A stretch of DNA of 64,000 bases from Azophilus sp963663395 (GTDB lineage Bacteria; Pseudomonadota; Gammaproteobacteria; Pseudomonadales; Azotimanducaceae): assembly GCA_963663395.1 (NCBI GenBank), contig OY760226.1:5208001-5272000 (forward strand), given 5' to 3'. Position 1 is the stretch's first letter, and every line of letters starts with the position of its first letter. The notes beneath the pieces are model-generated. The model worked only from the letters and a program-made list of their open reading frames with translations, was not told where the DNA came from and did no database searches. Shown one piece after another: positions 52,331-61,511 of this stretch. A program made the translations under genes and the position numbers.

Positions 52331-53332
52331 TCAGCGTTCCAGCAGATCGACGATGGCTTGATCGATAGCCGCCTTGCCGATGGGGTCCAGGCCGCTTCCG
52401 GCAACGTGGCCCAGTTTCGATTCGATGACGCGCAGTTCCGCGTTCGGCATTCTGCTGACCTCGTACTCGCTGTCGGCAACGCGAAAATAGAGATCGGTGC
52501 CGCCCGGCATCACGATTGCCCTGGCTGAGATCGCCTGCAGGGCCGCATCGAAGTCGCCGGCGAACCTGTCGTTGTCCGCTATGTTCGCCGCTTGCCAGGT
52601 CGCCAGCATCCCCAGCAGGTCGTTGGCTTCCCGCCGGCCGAAATAGCCTTTCATGAACTCGATCACGTCCGCGACGGATTCCATGCCCAGTTGCCGGTAA
52701 AGCTCTTCCCGAAAGAAGTCCTGCGAGAACACCCAGCCCGCGTAAACCTTGGCGAACGCCTCCATGCCGACCTCGGGCGTCGCTGCATAGTCGCCCCCGT
52801 TGAAATTCTGATCCGCCAGCAAGGCCGACTTGGCGCCTTCCACGAACAGCCAGTTGTGCCTGGAAATTCTCGCGGCCCCGCAAACAGGGAGAATAGCGTC
52901 CACCATGTCCGAGTGTTGGGCGCCCCATTCGAAGGTCTGCAACGCCCCCATGCTGAAGCCCATCACCAAGCGGAGGCGGTCGATCGCCAGCCCCCTGGTC
53001 AGCAACTGATGCTGAGCCCGCACATTGTCATGCACGGTCATCAACGGAAACCGCGGACCGTCAAAAGGTTGTGGAGTATTGCTCGGTGAAGACGATTCCG
53101 AGTTGGACAACATGTTGATTACCACAATGCAGTAGTCCGACAGATCCAGCACGTCGGAAGATGCAAACAGATCTTCGGCATCTTCATGGGTTGCCGCGTA
53201 GGACGTAAGGACAAGGATGCAATTGTCCTTCGCTGCATTGAGTTTCCCGTGCACGGCGTACACCAGACTGAGATCCAGCGTGTCACCGCCCTGGGTTGTA
53301 AAATTCCCGATAGGATATTCGCTTCGCTCCAT
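52331..53332 (-). CDS. alpha/beta-hydrolase, homoserine O-acetyltransferase-like
   Basis: This 333-residue protein has the alpha/beta-hydrolase fold of the MetX-type acetyltransferases. TVHDNVRAQHQLLTRGLAID and the nucleophile block GFSMGALQTFEWGAQHSDMV (Ser in GFSMG) are family-like. IVMPGGTDLYFRVADSE holds the likely Asp, and the region ESKLGHVAGSGLD near the end holds the likely His. The elbow GFSMGALQ differs from GGSMGGMQ of true MetX, so it may be a hydrolase or transfer another acyl group. Start ATG 53332 has AGGGGGA upstream. It is divergent from the DM13 gene and no methionine genes are nearby. Confidence 0.8.
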   Translation of the reverse strand: MERSEYPIGNFTTQGGDTLDLSLVYAVHGKLNAAKDNCILVLTSYAATHEDAEDLFASSDVLDLSDYCIVVINMLSNSESSSPSNTPQPFDGPRFPLMTVHDNVRAQHQLLTRGLAIDRLRLVMGFSMGALQTFEWGAQHSDMVDAILPVCGAARISRHNWLFVEGAKSALLADQNFNGGDYAATPEVGMEAFAKVYAGWVFSQDFFREELYRQLGMESVADVIEFMKGYFGRREANDLLGMLATWQAANIADNDRFAGDFDAALQAISARAIVMPGGTDLYFRVADSEYEVSRMPNAELRVIESKLGHVAGSGLDPIGKAAIDQAIVDLLER

Positions 53333-53502
53333 TGCCGGTCCCCCTTGCAACGCCCCTGTTTCGGATGGATACCCGCTTTCTCTACCGATCACCGCGGCGG
53401 ATAGTCTCGCGAGGATATCAAACATGACCCGAGGTTATCCGCGCTTGATGAGACAGCCGCCAGGGTGTTTCATTGCGAGGGTTTGTACTTGGGGGTGACG
53501 CC

Positions 53503-54000
53503 ATGAAAAAGGGCCTCATCGGTTTCCTGATCGGCGGGATATTCGGCGCGTTGGCCGGCGCCGGAGGGATGCTGCTCGCGTTTCCTTTCCTGTTTCCGCC
53601 GGCAGAAGTCAACGAGACCGTGGCGGCCATTGCCGGCCGAGACGTTGCACCGCTCGTCGAGACCCGGTTTCGGGAAGGCGTTTCCGGGCAGGATGCCGCC
53701 CACTGGGGACGCGGCGGCCTGCGCGCCTACCGCTCCGCCGACGGAAACGTGCTGATCGAGTTGCAGCCCGACTTCGAGGTCGGCCCCGGACCGAATTTCT
53801 GGGTCTATCTCAATACCAGCGGCGGAGTCGACGACGAGGCCGGCTTCGAGGCCGACCAGGGCCGGCAGCGCATCGCCAGGCTCAAGAGCTTCACGGGCTC
53901 CCAGGTCTACGCCGTCGACGCGGAGCCGTTCGCCGGTGCAGGCGCCGTCACCGTCTGGTGCGAGAGCTTCGGCCAGTACATCGCCTCGGCAGACCTTTAG
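53503..54000 (+). CDS. DM13-domain protein with membrane anchor
   Basis: This 165-residue protein has one N-terminal membrane segment (GLIGFLIGGIFGALAGAGGM, continuing to LLAFPFLF), then a periplasmic DM13 domain. Hallmarks are SGQDAAHWGRGGLRAYRSAD, GPGPNFWVYLNTSGGVDD and the end VTVWCESFGQYIASADL with the conserved Cys. DM13 domains are proposed to take part in redox reactions at the membrane or cell surface. The ATG at 53503 is preceded by a G-rich stretch only. It is divergent from the MetX-like gene and converges on the DOPA-dioxygenase-like gene 19 bp away. Confidence 0.82.
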   Translation: MKKGLIGFLIGGIFGALAGAGGMLLAFPFLFPPAEVNETVAAIAGRDVAPLVETRFREGVSGQDAAHWGRGGLRAYRSADGNVLIELQPDFEVGPGPNFWVYLNTSGGVDDEAGFEADQGRQRIARLKSFTGSQVYAVDAEPFAGAGAVTVWCESFGQYIASADL

Positions 54001-54019
54001 CAGGAACGGCTGCCCGCCC

Positions 54020-54424
54020 TCACCCGCCTTCCATGTCGGGCGCCCGGAGGTTCAGTGCCACCTCGTTGCCGAGCCAGCTCGCGAGCCGTGTATGTTCCGC
54101 CATGAAGTCGCCGGTCAGCGGATGAACAAAAACGTCGAGGCCTTTGCGGTGTTCATCGAGCCACGGAATTGTGCGGTCGAACTCGTCAGCGTCGAAGCTG
54201 AGTTGACAACTCCAGCGCGGATGCGGGCCCACCAGGCAGCGATGGAACCGGCCCAGACCCACATGGCAGTTGCGCCACGCTTGTATGCAGAGTTCTTTGG
54301 CCGCCAGTTCCGTCGACTCGTCAAAGTAGACATGGGCGTGGTAACGGTCGTAGAGATTCTCGGGCCGCCTGGGCCTCTTGTTCGCGGATAAGGTTGTCAA
54401 ACGAGTCAATTTCTCTCCGATCAC
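54020..54424 (-). CDS. DOPA 4,5-dioxygenase-like protein
   Basis: This protein of about 134 residues matches the small DOPA 4,5-dioxygenase family (PF08883). DRYHAHVYFDESTELAAKEL carries the conserved HxH, HVGLGRFHRCLVGPHPRWSC the later His residues, and DVFVHPLTGDFMAEHTRLAS the C-terminal block. Members open catechol rings by extradiol cleavage using iron, although several bacterial ones have no known substrate. The start is probably the GTG at 54424 or a codon shortly after it. It follows the SnoaL-like gene on the same strand with a 30-bp gap. Confidence 0.85.
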   Translation of the reverse strand: MIGEKLTRLTTLSANKRPRRPENLYDRYHAHVYFDESTELAAKELCIQAWRNCHVGLGRFHRCLVGPHPRWSCQLSFDADEFDRTIPWLDEHRKGLDVFVHPLTGDFMAEHTRLASWLGNEVALNLRAPDMEGG

Positions 54425-54454
54425 TGTATTCTGGTGGGCTGGGGCGCAGCCCCG

Positions 54455-54847
54455 TCAGGCATCGCCGGACCTCGTCGGCGGCGGCGGATTCGCGCAGGGC
54501 CCGGAGTGGTGGTGGAACATGCGCATGTCGCCGCCTTCCCTCACGAAGCCGTTGCTGGCGACACACACGGAACCCGGCAATTCCTCGTAACAGGTCACCA
54601 TCAGCACGGAATCGAAGGCAACGGCAGACGCGTTATAGAAATCGATTCCGGGCTGCTGCGGGTTTTCCAGAATCTGCCGCCAACTCTTGAGGATCGCGTC
54701 GCGCTCACCCAGCGCAGGCCAGCCGGGGTGGATGCACAGCGTCGGGTGTTCCGCCGCCCAAAGGCGCTCCATGGCGGGATAGTCCTTTCGGGTGAATGCA
54801 AGATAGAAGGATTCGTTGGCAAACAGCGCCTCTTCTTCAAGGTTCAT
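54455..54847 (-). CDS. SnoaL-like/NTF2-fold protein
   Basis: This 130-residue protein has the cone-shaped NTF2 fold seen in SnoaL and ketosteroid-isomerase-like proteins. Support comes from the helical opening NLEEEALFANESFYLAFTRK, DYPAMERLWAAEHPTLCIHP, then WPALGERDAILKSWRQILEN and beta-strands ending MFHHHSGPCANPPP. Such small cytoplasmic proteins bind a hydrophobic ligand or catalyse simple isomerisations and hydrolyses. It is upstream of the DOPA-dioxygenase-like gene and probably co-transcribed, and it is divergent from an amidase. Confidence 0.82.
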   Translation of the reverse strand: MNLEEEALFANESFYLAFTRKDYPAMERLWAAEHPTLCIHPGWPALGERDAILKSWRQILENPQQPGIDFYNASAVAFDSVLMVTCYEELPGSVCVASNGFVREGGDMRMFHHHSGPCANPPPPTRSGDA

Positions 54848-54999
54848 GGGTGCTCCCGGGTCGATTTTCTACAATACACCAGTTCCGGATGCAGCTATCG
54901 CCAATTCCCGATGAGCTATACTTTTCCAATCCTACGCGGCAGTAGCCAGGGAGAGGCTACAGGGCCGTTCGCAGCGATCTGAATAAAGGGAGACACACC

Positions 55000-56406
55000 A
55001 TGGCCGATGCGTCGTTGCATTACAAAACCATCACTGAACTTGCCGGGCTGATCGAGTCCGGTGAGCTTTCCCCCGTTGAGGCTACCAGCGCCCAGCTCGA
55101 CCGGATCGAAGCGCTCGATGGGCAACTCAAAAGCTATGCCACCGTCATGGCGGAATCCGCAATGGCCCAGGCCAGAAGCGCGGAGGCCGAAATCACCGGC
55201 GGCAGTTACCGGGGTCCGCTGCACGGCGTTCCGATCGCGGTCAAGGATCTCTGCTTTACCACCGGCGTGCGCACCATGGGCGGCACCCGGGTCATGGCCG
55301 ATTTCGTTCCCGATTTCGACGCCACCGTGGTCCGTCGTTTCGCGGCGGCCGGGGCGGTGCTGCTCGGCAAGCTCAACCTGACCGAAGGCGCCATGGCCGG
55401 CTACAACCCCGACCGGGGCGTACCGGTGAATCCCTGGAATGCCGATGCCTGGTCGGGGGCCTCCTCGAGCGGCTCCGGCGTAGCCACGGCCGCGGGGCTG
55501 TGCTACGGCTCCCTCGGCAGCGACACGGGCGGCTCCATCCGCTTCCCCTCCGCCTCCTGCGGCGTGGTCGGCATCAAGCCCACCTGGGGCCGGGTAAGCC
55601 GCCACGGCGTGCTGGCCCTCGCCGAATCGCTGGACCATGTCGGCCCCATGACCCGCAGCACGGCCGACGCCGGCATTGTGCTGCAAGCCATTGCCGGCCC
55701 CGACCCAAACGACCCCACCTCGCTGCCCGACCCGGTTCCGGACATGCTGGAAGGCGCTGAAAAGGGCGTCGGCGGGCTCCGCTTCGGTTTTGATGAACGA
55801 TACGCCACCGAAGAGGTCGACCCCGAACTGGCCCAGGCCGTGCAGGACAGCGTGCAGCTACTCGGCGAACTCGGCGCCGAAATCGTCGAGGTGCGTCTGC
55901 CGGCGCTGGAAGAATATCTGGCCGCGTGGCCCGTTCTCTGCACGGCGGAGGCTGCGCTTGCCCACGAAGCCACCTACCCGTCCAGGCGAGACGAATACGG
56001 CCCCTGGTTCCGGGGCTGGCTCGACCAGGGCGCAGCCGTCTCCGGTGTCGATTACGCCAGGGCGAACAATCTGCGCGCCGCCTGCAATGGGCATATTCGA
56101 GACGCATTTTCCGGGATTGACGTACTCGTCACCCCGTCCATGCCCAGCCGCGCATTCCCCGTGGCCGACCTGGCGCCCTTCGATCCCCTGCCGGAGGAGG
56201 GCCTGGACATGGGCCTGTTGCGCTTCACGGCGCCCTTCGACTTCAACGGCGCTCCTACGCTCTCGGTCCCGTGCGGACTCTCGAGCGACGGCCTGCCGCT
56301 TAGCCTGCAGTTCGTCGGCAAGCACCAGCAGGAAGCGCTGCTCTGCCGCATCGGCTGTGCCTACGAACAGGCCACGGAGTGGCACGACCTGCATCCGCCC
56401 GTTTAG
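55000..56406 (+). CDS. amidase signature family protein
   Basis: This 468-residue enzyme hydrolyses an amide, cytoplasmically judging by the lack of a signal. The Ser-cisSer-Lys triad is visible: Lys82 in GVPIAVKDL, the Ser cluster in WSGASSSGSGVATAAG (about 155-157) and the nucleophile Ser179 in GSDTGGSIRFPS. The C-terminal part (FDFNGAPTLSVPCGLSSDGL) closes the family fold. The sequence resembles both GatA and stand-alone amidases; there is no gatB or gatC here, so it is not the tRNA amidotransferase. AAAGGGAGA precedes the ATG. It converges on a second amidase of different sequence 78 bp away. Confidence 0.93.
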   Translation: MADASLHYKTITELAGLIESGELSPVEATSAQLDRIEALDGQLKSYATVMAESAMAQARSAEAEITGGSYRGPLHGVPIAVKDLCFTTGVRTMGGTRVMADFVPDFDATVVRRFAAAGAVLLGKLNLTEGAMAGYNPDRGVPVNPWNADAWSGASSSGSGVATAAGLCYGSLGSDTGGSIRFPSASCGVVGIKPTWGRVSRHGVLALAESLDHVGPMTRSTADAGIVLQAIAGPDPNDPTSLPDPVPDMLEGAEKGVGGLRFGFDERYATEEVDPELAQAVQDSVQLLGELGAEIVEVRLPALEEYLAAWPVLCTAEAALAHEATYPSRRDEYGPWFRGWLDQGAAVSGVDYARANNLRAACNGHIRDAFSGIDVLVTPSMPSRAFPVADLAPFDPLPEEGLDMGLLRFTAPFDFNGAPTLSVPCGLSSDGLPLSLQFVGKHQQEALLCRIGCAYEQATEWHDLHPPV

Positions 56407-56484
56407 CCCAAACCGCCAGCCAGCCACCTGGTGCAAGCCTGATCGACTCACCTCGATGGCCGACGGACGTTGCGGTTCAGCGGG

Positions 56485-57894
56485 TCAGGAAGACAGCCCG
56501 TCAAGGTCCGGGGCCGTCGCCGCGGAACCCGCGACCGCCTCCACCGCCTTGGCGGCAGACAGCAGGAAGGCATCCTGGCGCATCGGGGCGATCAGTTGCG
56601 CACCGACCGGCAGGCCGCCGGCAAAACCGCACGGCAGCGACAGGGCCGGGCAGCAGGTGACGGTGATACGGCTGCAGCTTTGCATCCACTCTATGTAGGT
56701 TTGCATCCGCTGCCCGTCGATTTCGCGCACCCAGTCCGTCTCGATATCGAACGGTTGCACCTGCGTGGTCGGGCCGATGAGCAGGTCGAATTCCTCGAAG
56801 AAGCCCGCCACCCGCGCCACCAGCGCCGAGCGTGCACCGGCAACCCAGTCCTCGTCGGCGTGGGTCAGGCGATGGCCCGCTTCCGTGTTCCAGCGGATCG
56901 TCTCCTTGAGTTCGGCCTTCTGCTCATCGGTCAGGGGCCCGAAGCGGGATCTGAACTGCGCGGCGCGCAGGACATCAAAGATGCGGTCGGCATCGGCAAG
57001 GTCCGGCGCGGCGTCCGTCACGATGGCGCCGGCATCCCCCAGCCTGTCGCCGAGGGATTTGAGGGTCGCCCGAATCGCGGATGCCACCGGCAGGCCGCCG
57101 AAGTCCTCGGTTAACGCCACCCGCAGCCCGCGCAACGGCGCCGGCGTCACGCTGCCAAAAGTCTCTCCGGCCTCGGGCAGCACATTGGTGACCCGCGGGT
57201 CCGGCCCGGCGATCGCCGAGAGCAGCAGCGCCAGGTCGTCCACGCTTCGCGCCATGGGCCCCTGGGTGCTGAGATCCGACCAGGCGCGCTCTTCTTTCCA
57301 GCCGGACGGCACGCGCCCCGGCGAGGGGCGCAACCCCACCACGTTGCAGAAAGCCGCCGGATTGCGCAGTGAACCGCCCATGTCGCTGCCGTCGGCAATC
57401 GGTAGAAAGCGCGCTGCGAGAGCCACCGCCGCCCCGCCGCTGCTGCCGCCGCAGGTGCGTGAGCGGTCATGGGGGTTGCGCGTCGCCCCGAAAACCCGAT
57501 TGAAGGTCTGGGAACCGGCCCCGAACTCCGGCGTGTTGGTCTTGCCGATGGTCACGGCGCCCGCCGCCTTGATACGGGCCACCAGCAGCGAATCCTCGGC
57601 CGGCACGTTGTCCGCGAACAGCGGGGAACCATGGGTGGTGCGCAGCCCCGCCGTCTCCGTCAGGTCCTTGTGCGCGACGGGTAGCCCGGCAAGCGGCCCG
57701 GTCAGCCGCCCCGATGCGGCCCGTTCGCGCGCTACGTCGAAGCACCGCGTGACGATGGCGTTGAGTGCGCCGTCGTACTTCTCGATGCGCACAATGTGGG
57801 CGTCGAGCACCTCGAGCGCCGACACCTCACCGGCCGCAAGCATGCGGCGCAGTTCCACGGCGGAATGGAAGCAGAGATCGCTCGGCCCGTTCAT
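56485..57894 (-). CDS. amidase signature family protein
   Basis: This 469-residue amidase has its catalytic Lys in GLPVAHKDLTETAG, the cis-Ser region in CGGSSGGAAVALAA and the nucleophile Ser in GSDMGGSLRNPAA. It would hydrolyse a small amide in the cytoplasm. Its ATG at 57894 overlaps the stop of the upstream two-domain CoA transferase (ATGA), so the two proteins are made from one transcript in fixed ratio and probably act on one carboxylate/amide route. It differs clearly in sequence from the convergent amidase at 55000-56406, so this is not a recent tandem duplication. Confidence 0.93.
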   Translation of the reverse strand: MNGPSDLCFHSAVELRRMLAAGEVSALEVLDAHIVRIEKYDGALNAIVTRCFDVARERAASGRLTGPLAGLPVAHKDLTETAGLRTTHGSPLFADNVPAEDSLLVARIKAAGAVTIGKTNTPEFGAGSQTFNRVFGATRNPHDRSRTCGGSSGGAAVALAARFLPIADGSDMGGSLRNPAAFCNVVGLRPSPGRVPSGWKEERAWSDLSTQGPMARSVDDLALLLSAIAGPDPRVTNVLPEAGETFGSVTPAPLRGLRVALTEDFGGLPVASAIRATLKSLGDRLGDAGAIVTDAAPDLADADRIFDVLRAAQFRSRFGPLTDEQKAELKETIRWNTEAGHRLTHADEDWVAGARSALVARVAGFFEEFDLLIGPTTQVQPFDIETDWVREIDGQRMQTYIEWMQSCSRITVTCCPALSLPCGFAGGLPVGAQLIAPMRQDAFLLSAAKAVEAVAGSAATAPDLDGLSS

Positions 57895-60275
57895 ACAGCC
57901 TGTTCCTTCCAAAGTATGCCGGCCGCGGCCAGGCCGGCTATTTCGTCGCTGCTCAGTCCGGCTTCCGACAGCAGCTCTTCGTTGTGCTGGCCGGCATAAG
58001 GCGGCGGTTTCAGGTCCGGGTTTCCCCCATTGAAACGCACAAGCGACCCATGGCGCCGGTAAGGGCCCCACTGCGGGTGCGTGACCGGCGCCAACCAGTC
58101 AAGCGCCCGAACCTGGTCACCCTGCAGCCAGCGTTCTGACGGCAGGCGCCGGTCCGCGCGGACACACCCGATTTCAGCCTTGACGAACAGGCTCTGCCAG
58201 TCGTCTGCGGAGCGTGCAGCGAATACCGCCTCCAGGCGCCCGGCGATTTCACTGTCCGGACGCTGCCAGATGTCGTCGTCCAGTTCGATACCCTCTCCGC
58301 ACAGCACGGCCCGGAACCGTTCGCGTTCATGGGGATAGACCAGCGCCAGGAACACCCATTGCTCGTCCTTGCAGGGATACAGCCGATAGGCCGGGCCGAG
58401 CCCCAGCAACTGCTCGTCGGGAAGTCTCCGCTGCGGCTTGCCGGGATAGGACAGAAAGTCGTCGCTGTTCGCCCAGGCGTTCGCCCCGAACATGTCGACG
58501 TAGACCTGTTGCCCCGCACCGTTCAACCGGCGGCTCAACAACCCGAGGAGTGCCGCATTGCACAGCACCACCGCGGTGTTGGGGTCGGGGTTCAGGTCGT
58601 TGGCGCGGGCAAGGCGTCGCGCCCACAAACGCACCTTGTCCAGCTCGAGTTTTTCGCCGGGCAGGCGCTCCCCCAACTGGTACACGGCGCCGCCCAGCGC
58701 GGCCCCGGGGATCGGGTGCGTACTTGGCCGGTTGGCGCCGGGCCCCCCGGGACCGTAACCGTTGCACTGTACATAGACGATATCCGGGTTGACCGCGCGC
58801 ACCTGCTCGTAGGCGATGCCCAGTTTTTCAGGAACGCCGGGGCGAAAGTTGTGGATCAGGACATCGGCGCCCTCGAGCAGCCTCATGACGGCACTGCGCC
58901 CCTGCTCCGACTTGAGATCGATGCTTATGCTGCGCTTGCCGGCATTCGTCCGCGACGCACCCAATCCGCCCGCCAGGCCCCGGTAGGGGTCGCCGCCGAC
59001 CGGTTCGACCTTCGTTACCTGGGCACCCATGTCGGCGAGGAACGAAGCGCCAAGGGGCGCCGCGATAATGGTGGCAAGTTCGACGACCCGGATGCCGTCG
59101 AGGGGCGCGGCTTTCTCCGGGTTCCGTGCCACGCCGTTACGTGGAGTCGCCAGCCACCGGGCCGCCAGGGCGGTACCGTTCACGCACTGCCCGCCCGGCC
59201 GTGCCGGCGTTCGGCCAAGGCGCGCGACGGGTCCCAGTTGCCTGCCCCCGTCCGACGACTCCACGACATGGCCATTGGCCGTGATGTCCGCATCGTCCAG
59301 CGCCTGCCGCGTGGTTTGATACAGCGTTGCCGCAACGCCGCCGTTGTCGACGAAATCGCTCATCCAGTCGGCTGCGCTGCGTTCATGCATGCGCAACAGC
59401 ATCCGGTTCCGGAATCGCTCGAGTTTCTCTGCCGGCAGCCCCATCTGCGTTGGATCGAAATCCGGATCCGCCACCACGTCGATCAAGTCCGTCACCGTGA
59501 GGAAGTTGTCCAGCAGGTGGGGGAGCAGGTTGCCCAACTGCATCCAGCGGCCGTCGGCGGCCTGAACGGGGTGATAGTGGATGCGGGGCAGCCCCGGTTC
59601 AGCATCGTTGGGCTCCAGGATGCCGGCCAGGTGGCCGAAACGCTCCGGCAGTTGCTCGCCGATCAAGGCGCCCTGTTCATAAGCCGACAACCCCTGCAGA
59701 ACGCTGGTTTCAACGAGTCGGCCCGCACAGCCGTCCCCGGCGCGTGCCAATAGCACCGCAAGAATGCCGGCCGTCGCCGACTGGGCACAGGCGTGGACAC
59801 CCACCTGCAGCGCCGAAAACACCGGGCCGGGCCTGTCGACGATGCCCGAATACAGGTTCATTCGGCCCAGCCAGGCGGCCACCACGTGCTCGTAGCCCGG
59901 CACGTCCGCCATGGGGCCCTTGTGACCGAAGCCGCTGATGCGGCAATAAACCAGGTGGGGGTGCGCGGCGCGTACGCGCTCGAAGTCAAGGCGCCTGCGC
60001 TGCAGTGCCGCGGCACGCCAGTTGGTCACCAACACATCCGCCGAACCCAGCAGGTCATGCAGCCGGTCCAGTTCGGCGCCGTTGTCCAGATCCAGGTCGA
60101 GACCATGCTTGCCCCGGGCCAGCATGCGGGTTGCCGCCAGTTCGGAGAGCGGGTCGCCCGCGCGGTTGATCGTCACGACTTCAGCGCCGAAATCGGCAAG
60201 GATCATGCCGGGTATGGACCCGGCCGGGCCACTGACCAGTTCGATGATCCGAATGTCCGGAAGGGCAATTCTCAT
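57891..60275 (-). CDS. two-domain class III CoA transferase (CaiB/BaiF family)
   Basis: This 794-residue protein again has two tandem CaiB/BaiF domains. The first opens MRIALPDIRIIELVSGPAGS and the second opens GIRVVELATIIAAPLGASFL near residue 395. The catalytic Asp position is Asp in the second domain (VYVDMFGANAW) but Glu in the first (LVETSVLQGLS), so perhaps only the second is a normal CoA transferase. It differs from the transferase at 40618-43035 in which domain is canonical. The ATG at 60275 follows a 343-bp intergenic stretch. An amidase overlaps its stop. The acid substrate is unknown. Confidence 0.9.
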   Translation of the reverse strand: MRIALPDIRIIELVSGPAGSIPGMILADFGAEVVTINRAGDPLSELAATRMLARGKHGLDLDLDNGAELDRLHDLLGSADVLVTNWRAAALQRRRLDFERVRAAHPHLVYCRISGFGHKGPMADVPGYEHVVAAWLGRMNLYSGIVDRPGPVFSALQVGVHACAQSATAGILAVLLARAGDGCAGRLVETSVLQGLSAYEQGALIGEQLPERFGHLAGILEPNDAEPGLPRIHYHPVQAADGRWMQLGNLLPHLLDNFLTVTDLIDVVADPDFDPTQMGLPAEKLERFRNRMLLRMHERSAADWMSDFVDNGGVAATLYQTTRQALDDADITANGHVVESSDGGRQLGPVARLGRTPARPGGQCVNGTALAARWLATPRNGVARNPEKAAPLDGIRVVELATIIAAPLGASFLADMGAQVTKVEPVGGDPYRGLAGGLGASRTNAGKRSISIDLKSEQGRSAVMRLLEGADVLIHNFRPGVPEKLGIAYEQVRAVNPDIVYVQCNGYGPGGPGANRPSTHPIPGAALGGAVYQLGERLPGEKLELDKVRLWARRLARANDLNPDPNTAVVLCNAALLGLLSRRLNGAGQQVYVDMFGANAWANSDDFLSYPGKPQRRLPDEQLLGLGPAYRLYPCKDEQWVFLALVYPHERERFRAVLCGEGIELDDDIWQRPDSEIAGRLEAVFAARSADDWQSLFVKAEIGCVRADRRLPSERWLQGDQVRALDWLAPVTHPQWGPYRRHGSLVRFNGGNPDLKPPPYAGQHNEELLSEAGLSSDEIAGLAAAGILWKEQAV

Positions 60276-60618
60276 CTTTGATCTACGGTCAGGCGGCTGC
60301 GCGATTGGAGACTGTCCGGACAGCGCAAAGATTGCGCCCGGCTCCCAGGCTCAATGCCCATGGTACACCCACGCCGTCCCCGGCGCGTCCCCATATGCCC
60401 GGATGTCTTTGCGGGGCCGCTGATGCTTCTATATTCGTCAATGGGGTCTTCTGCTCAATCGGTGCGATAAAGTCACACCTTCTCGCAACGCCACACATCG
60501 CGCCGTGTCAAGCCGCTCTGCGGCTCCTTCGCTCCCGTCACGACAATGACCGTGATCATTGACAATCCAGTGAGGTAATCTTAAGTTAACCCTAGCGCCC
60601 GAACCGGAACTCTATCCC
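60276..60618. other. intergenic stretch, no gene seen
   Basis: These 343 bases lie between the divergent CoA-transferase and antitoxin genes and should hold both promoters. I see no convincing ORF, repeat or RNA fold. An AT-rich patch around 60575-60590 just before the antitoxin gene is the likeliest place for its promoter and autoregulatory site. Confidence 0.5.
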
Positions 60619-60897
60619 ATGTTGACCACCATCAATGCCAAGACACTCCGGCACGAACTGGCCCGGATCGTCGAGCGCGTAAGCAAGGGGGAAGGATTCA
60701 CGGTGCTCTATCGAAGTCGCCCGGCATTCCGCATCGTCCCCGTCGACGGGCCGTTGTCGTTTGGCAGCCTCGAAGACGACCCTGTCTATATGGCCGACGC
60801 TGTCGGCCGGTCGAACGACGGACGAACGGCAGCCGATCACGACGAAATGCTGTACGGCCCGCGGGGAGGCCGGGCACCAGGGCCTCCACAGGACTGA
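60619..60897 (+). CDS. Phd/YefM-type antitoxin
   Basis: This 92-residue protein has the Phd/YefM antitoxin opening MLTTINAKTLRHELARIVER, then VSKGEGFTVLYRSRPAFRIV: a small DNA-binding dimer domain followed by a flexible, charged tail that would wrap and block the toxin. Such antitoxins also repress their own promoter. The PIN-domain toxin gene begins 13 bp after its stop, the standard order. The pair is cytoplasmic and would act in plasmid-like stabilisation or stress response. Confidence 0.85.
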   Translation: MLTTINAKTLRHELARIVERVSKGEGFTVLYRSRPAFRIVPVDGPLSFGSLEDDPVYMADAVGRSNDGRTAADHDEMLYGPRGGRAPGPPQD

Positions 60898-60910
60898 ACG
60901 GCCCCGAGAA

Positions 60911-61360
60911 ATGCCGCAACTCAGCCCGGTTGGAACCGCCGACCTCTTCGTGGATACGGCGGGCTGGATGGCCCTGGCCGATGCCGGAGATCCGGCACAC
61001 GCCGCCGCCCGGCAAGCAAGAGATACCTACCTGCGCGACCGGGGCATTCTGGTCACTACCGACTATGTCGTCGACGAAACGTTGACACTGATCCGGATGC
61101 GCCTGGGCTTGCACGCCGCCGAAAAATGGTGGGCGCAGATCGACGCCAGTTCGCGGATCCGATGGGAATGGATCGATCCCACCCGTGCCGGCAAGGCACG
61201 CAGGTGGTTTTTCGGATGGGCCGACAAGGCTTTCTCCTTTACCGATTGCACGAGTTTCGTCGTGATGGACGAACTGGGCCTCAAGAAGGCACTGACGACC
61301 GACCGCCACTTTCGGCAAGCCGGATTCGAGCCGGTGCCCACAGAGGACGTGTATCGCTAA
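60911..61360 (+). CDS. PIN-domain (VapC-type) ribonuclease toxin
   Basis: This 149-residue protein is a PIN-domain nuclease that would cleave RNA when released from its antitoxin. The acidic metal-binding residues are visible in order: Asp in LFVDTAGWMALAD, Glu in VVDETLTLIRMRLG, Asp in SFTDCTSFVVMDE and Asp in LTTDRHFRQAGF. A CGAGA stretch lies just before the ATG at 60911. It follows the Phd-type antitoxin with a 13-bp gap. Phd-type antitoxin with PIN toxin is a common hybrid pair. A MITE lies about 100 bp downstream. Confidence 0.9.
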   Translation: MPQLSPVGTADLFVDTAGWMALADAGDPAHAAARQARDTYLRDRGILVTTDYVVDETLTLIRMRLGLHAAEKWWAQIDASSRIRWEWIDPTRAGKARRWFFGWADKAFSFTDCTSFVVMDELGLKKALTTDRHFRQAGFEPVPTEDVYR

Positions 61361-61376
61361 TGCCCTATACGGACGG

Positions 61377-61511
61377 ATGACCGCCGCCCACCCGCTGGCC
61401 CGGTTCGCCGGCGGCGCGGTGGTGGGCGCCGGTCTCGTCGCCGCGGGCAACAGCGGCCTAGTGTCGTGTCACACGTCTTTCTACGCATTCAGAGCTCGCG
61501 GTGCGCGCTAA
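61377..61511 (+). pseudogene. short ORF cut by the MITE
   Basis: An ATG at 61377 opens a frame with a hydrophobic Gly/Ala-rich stretch (ARFAGGAVVGAGLVAAGNSG) that runs straight into the left end of the MITE at 61458 and stops 54 bases inside it. The native part is only 27 codons. It looks like the first membrane segment of a gene destroyed by the insertion, but no continuation is seen past the right end. Confidence 0.3.

Noticed and set aside
55000..56406. Calling this amidase GatA
   Set aside because: There is no gatB or gatC, and a second unrelated amidase lies next to it; stand-alone amidase is more likely.
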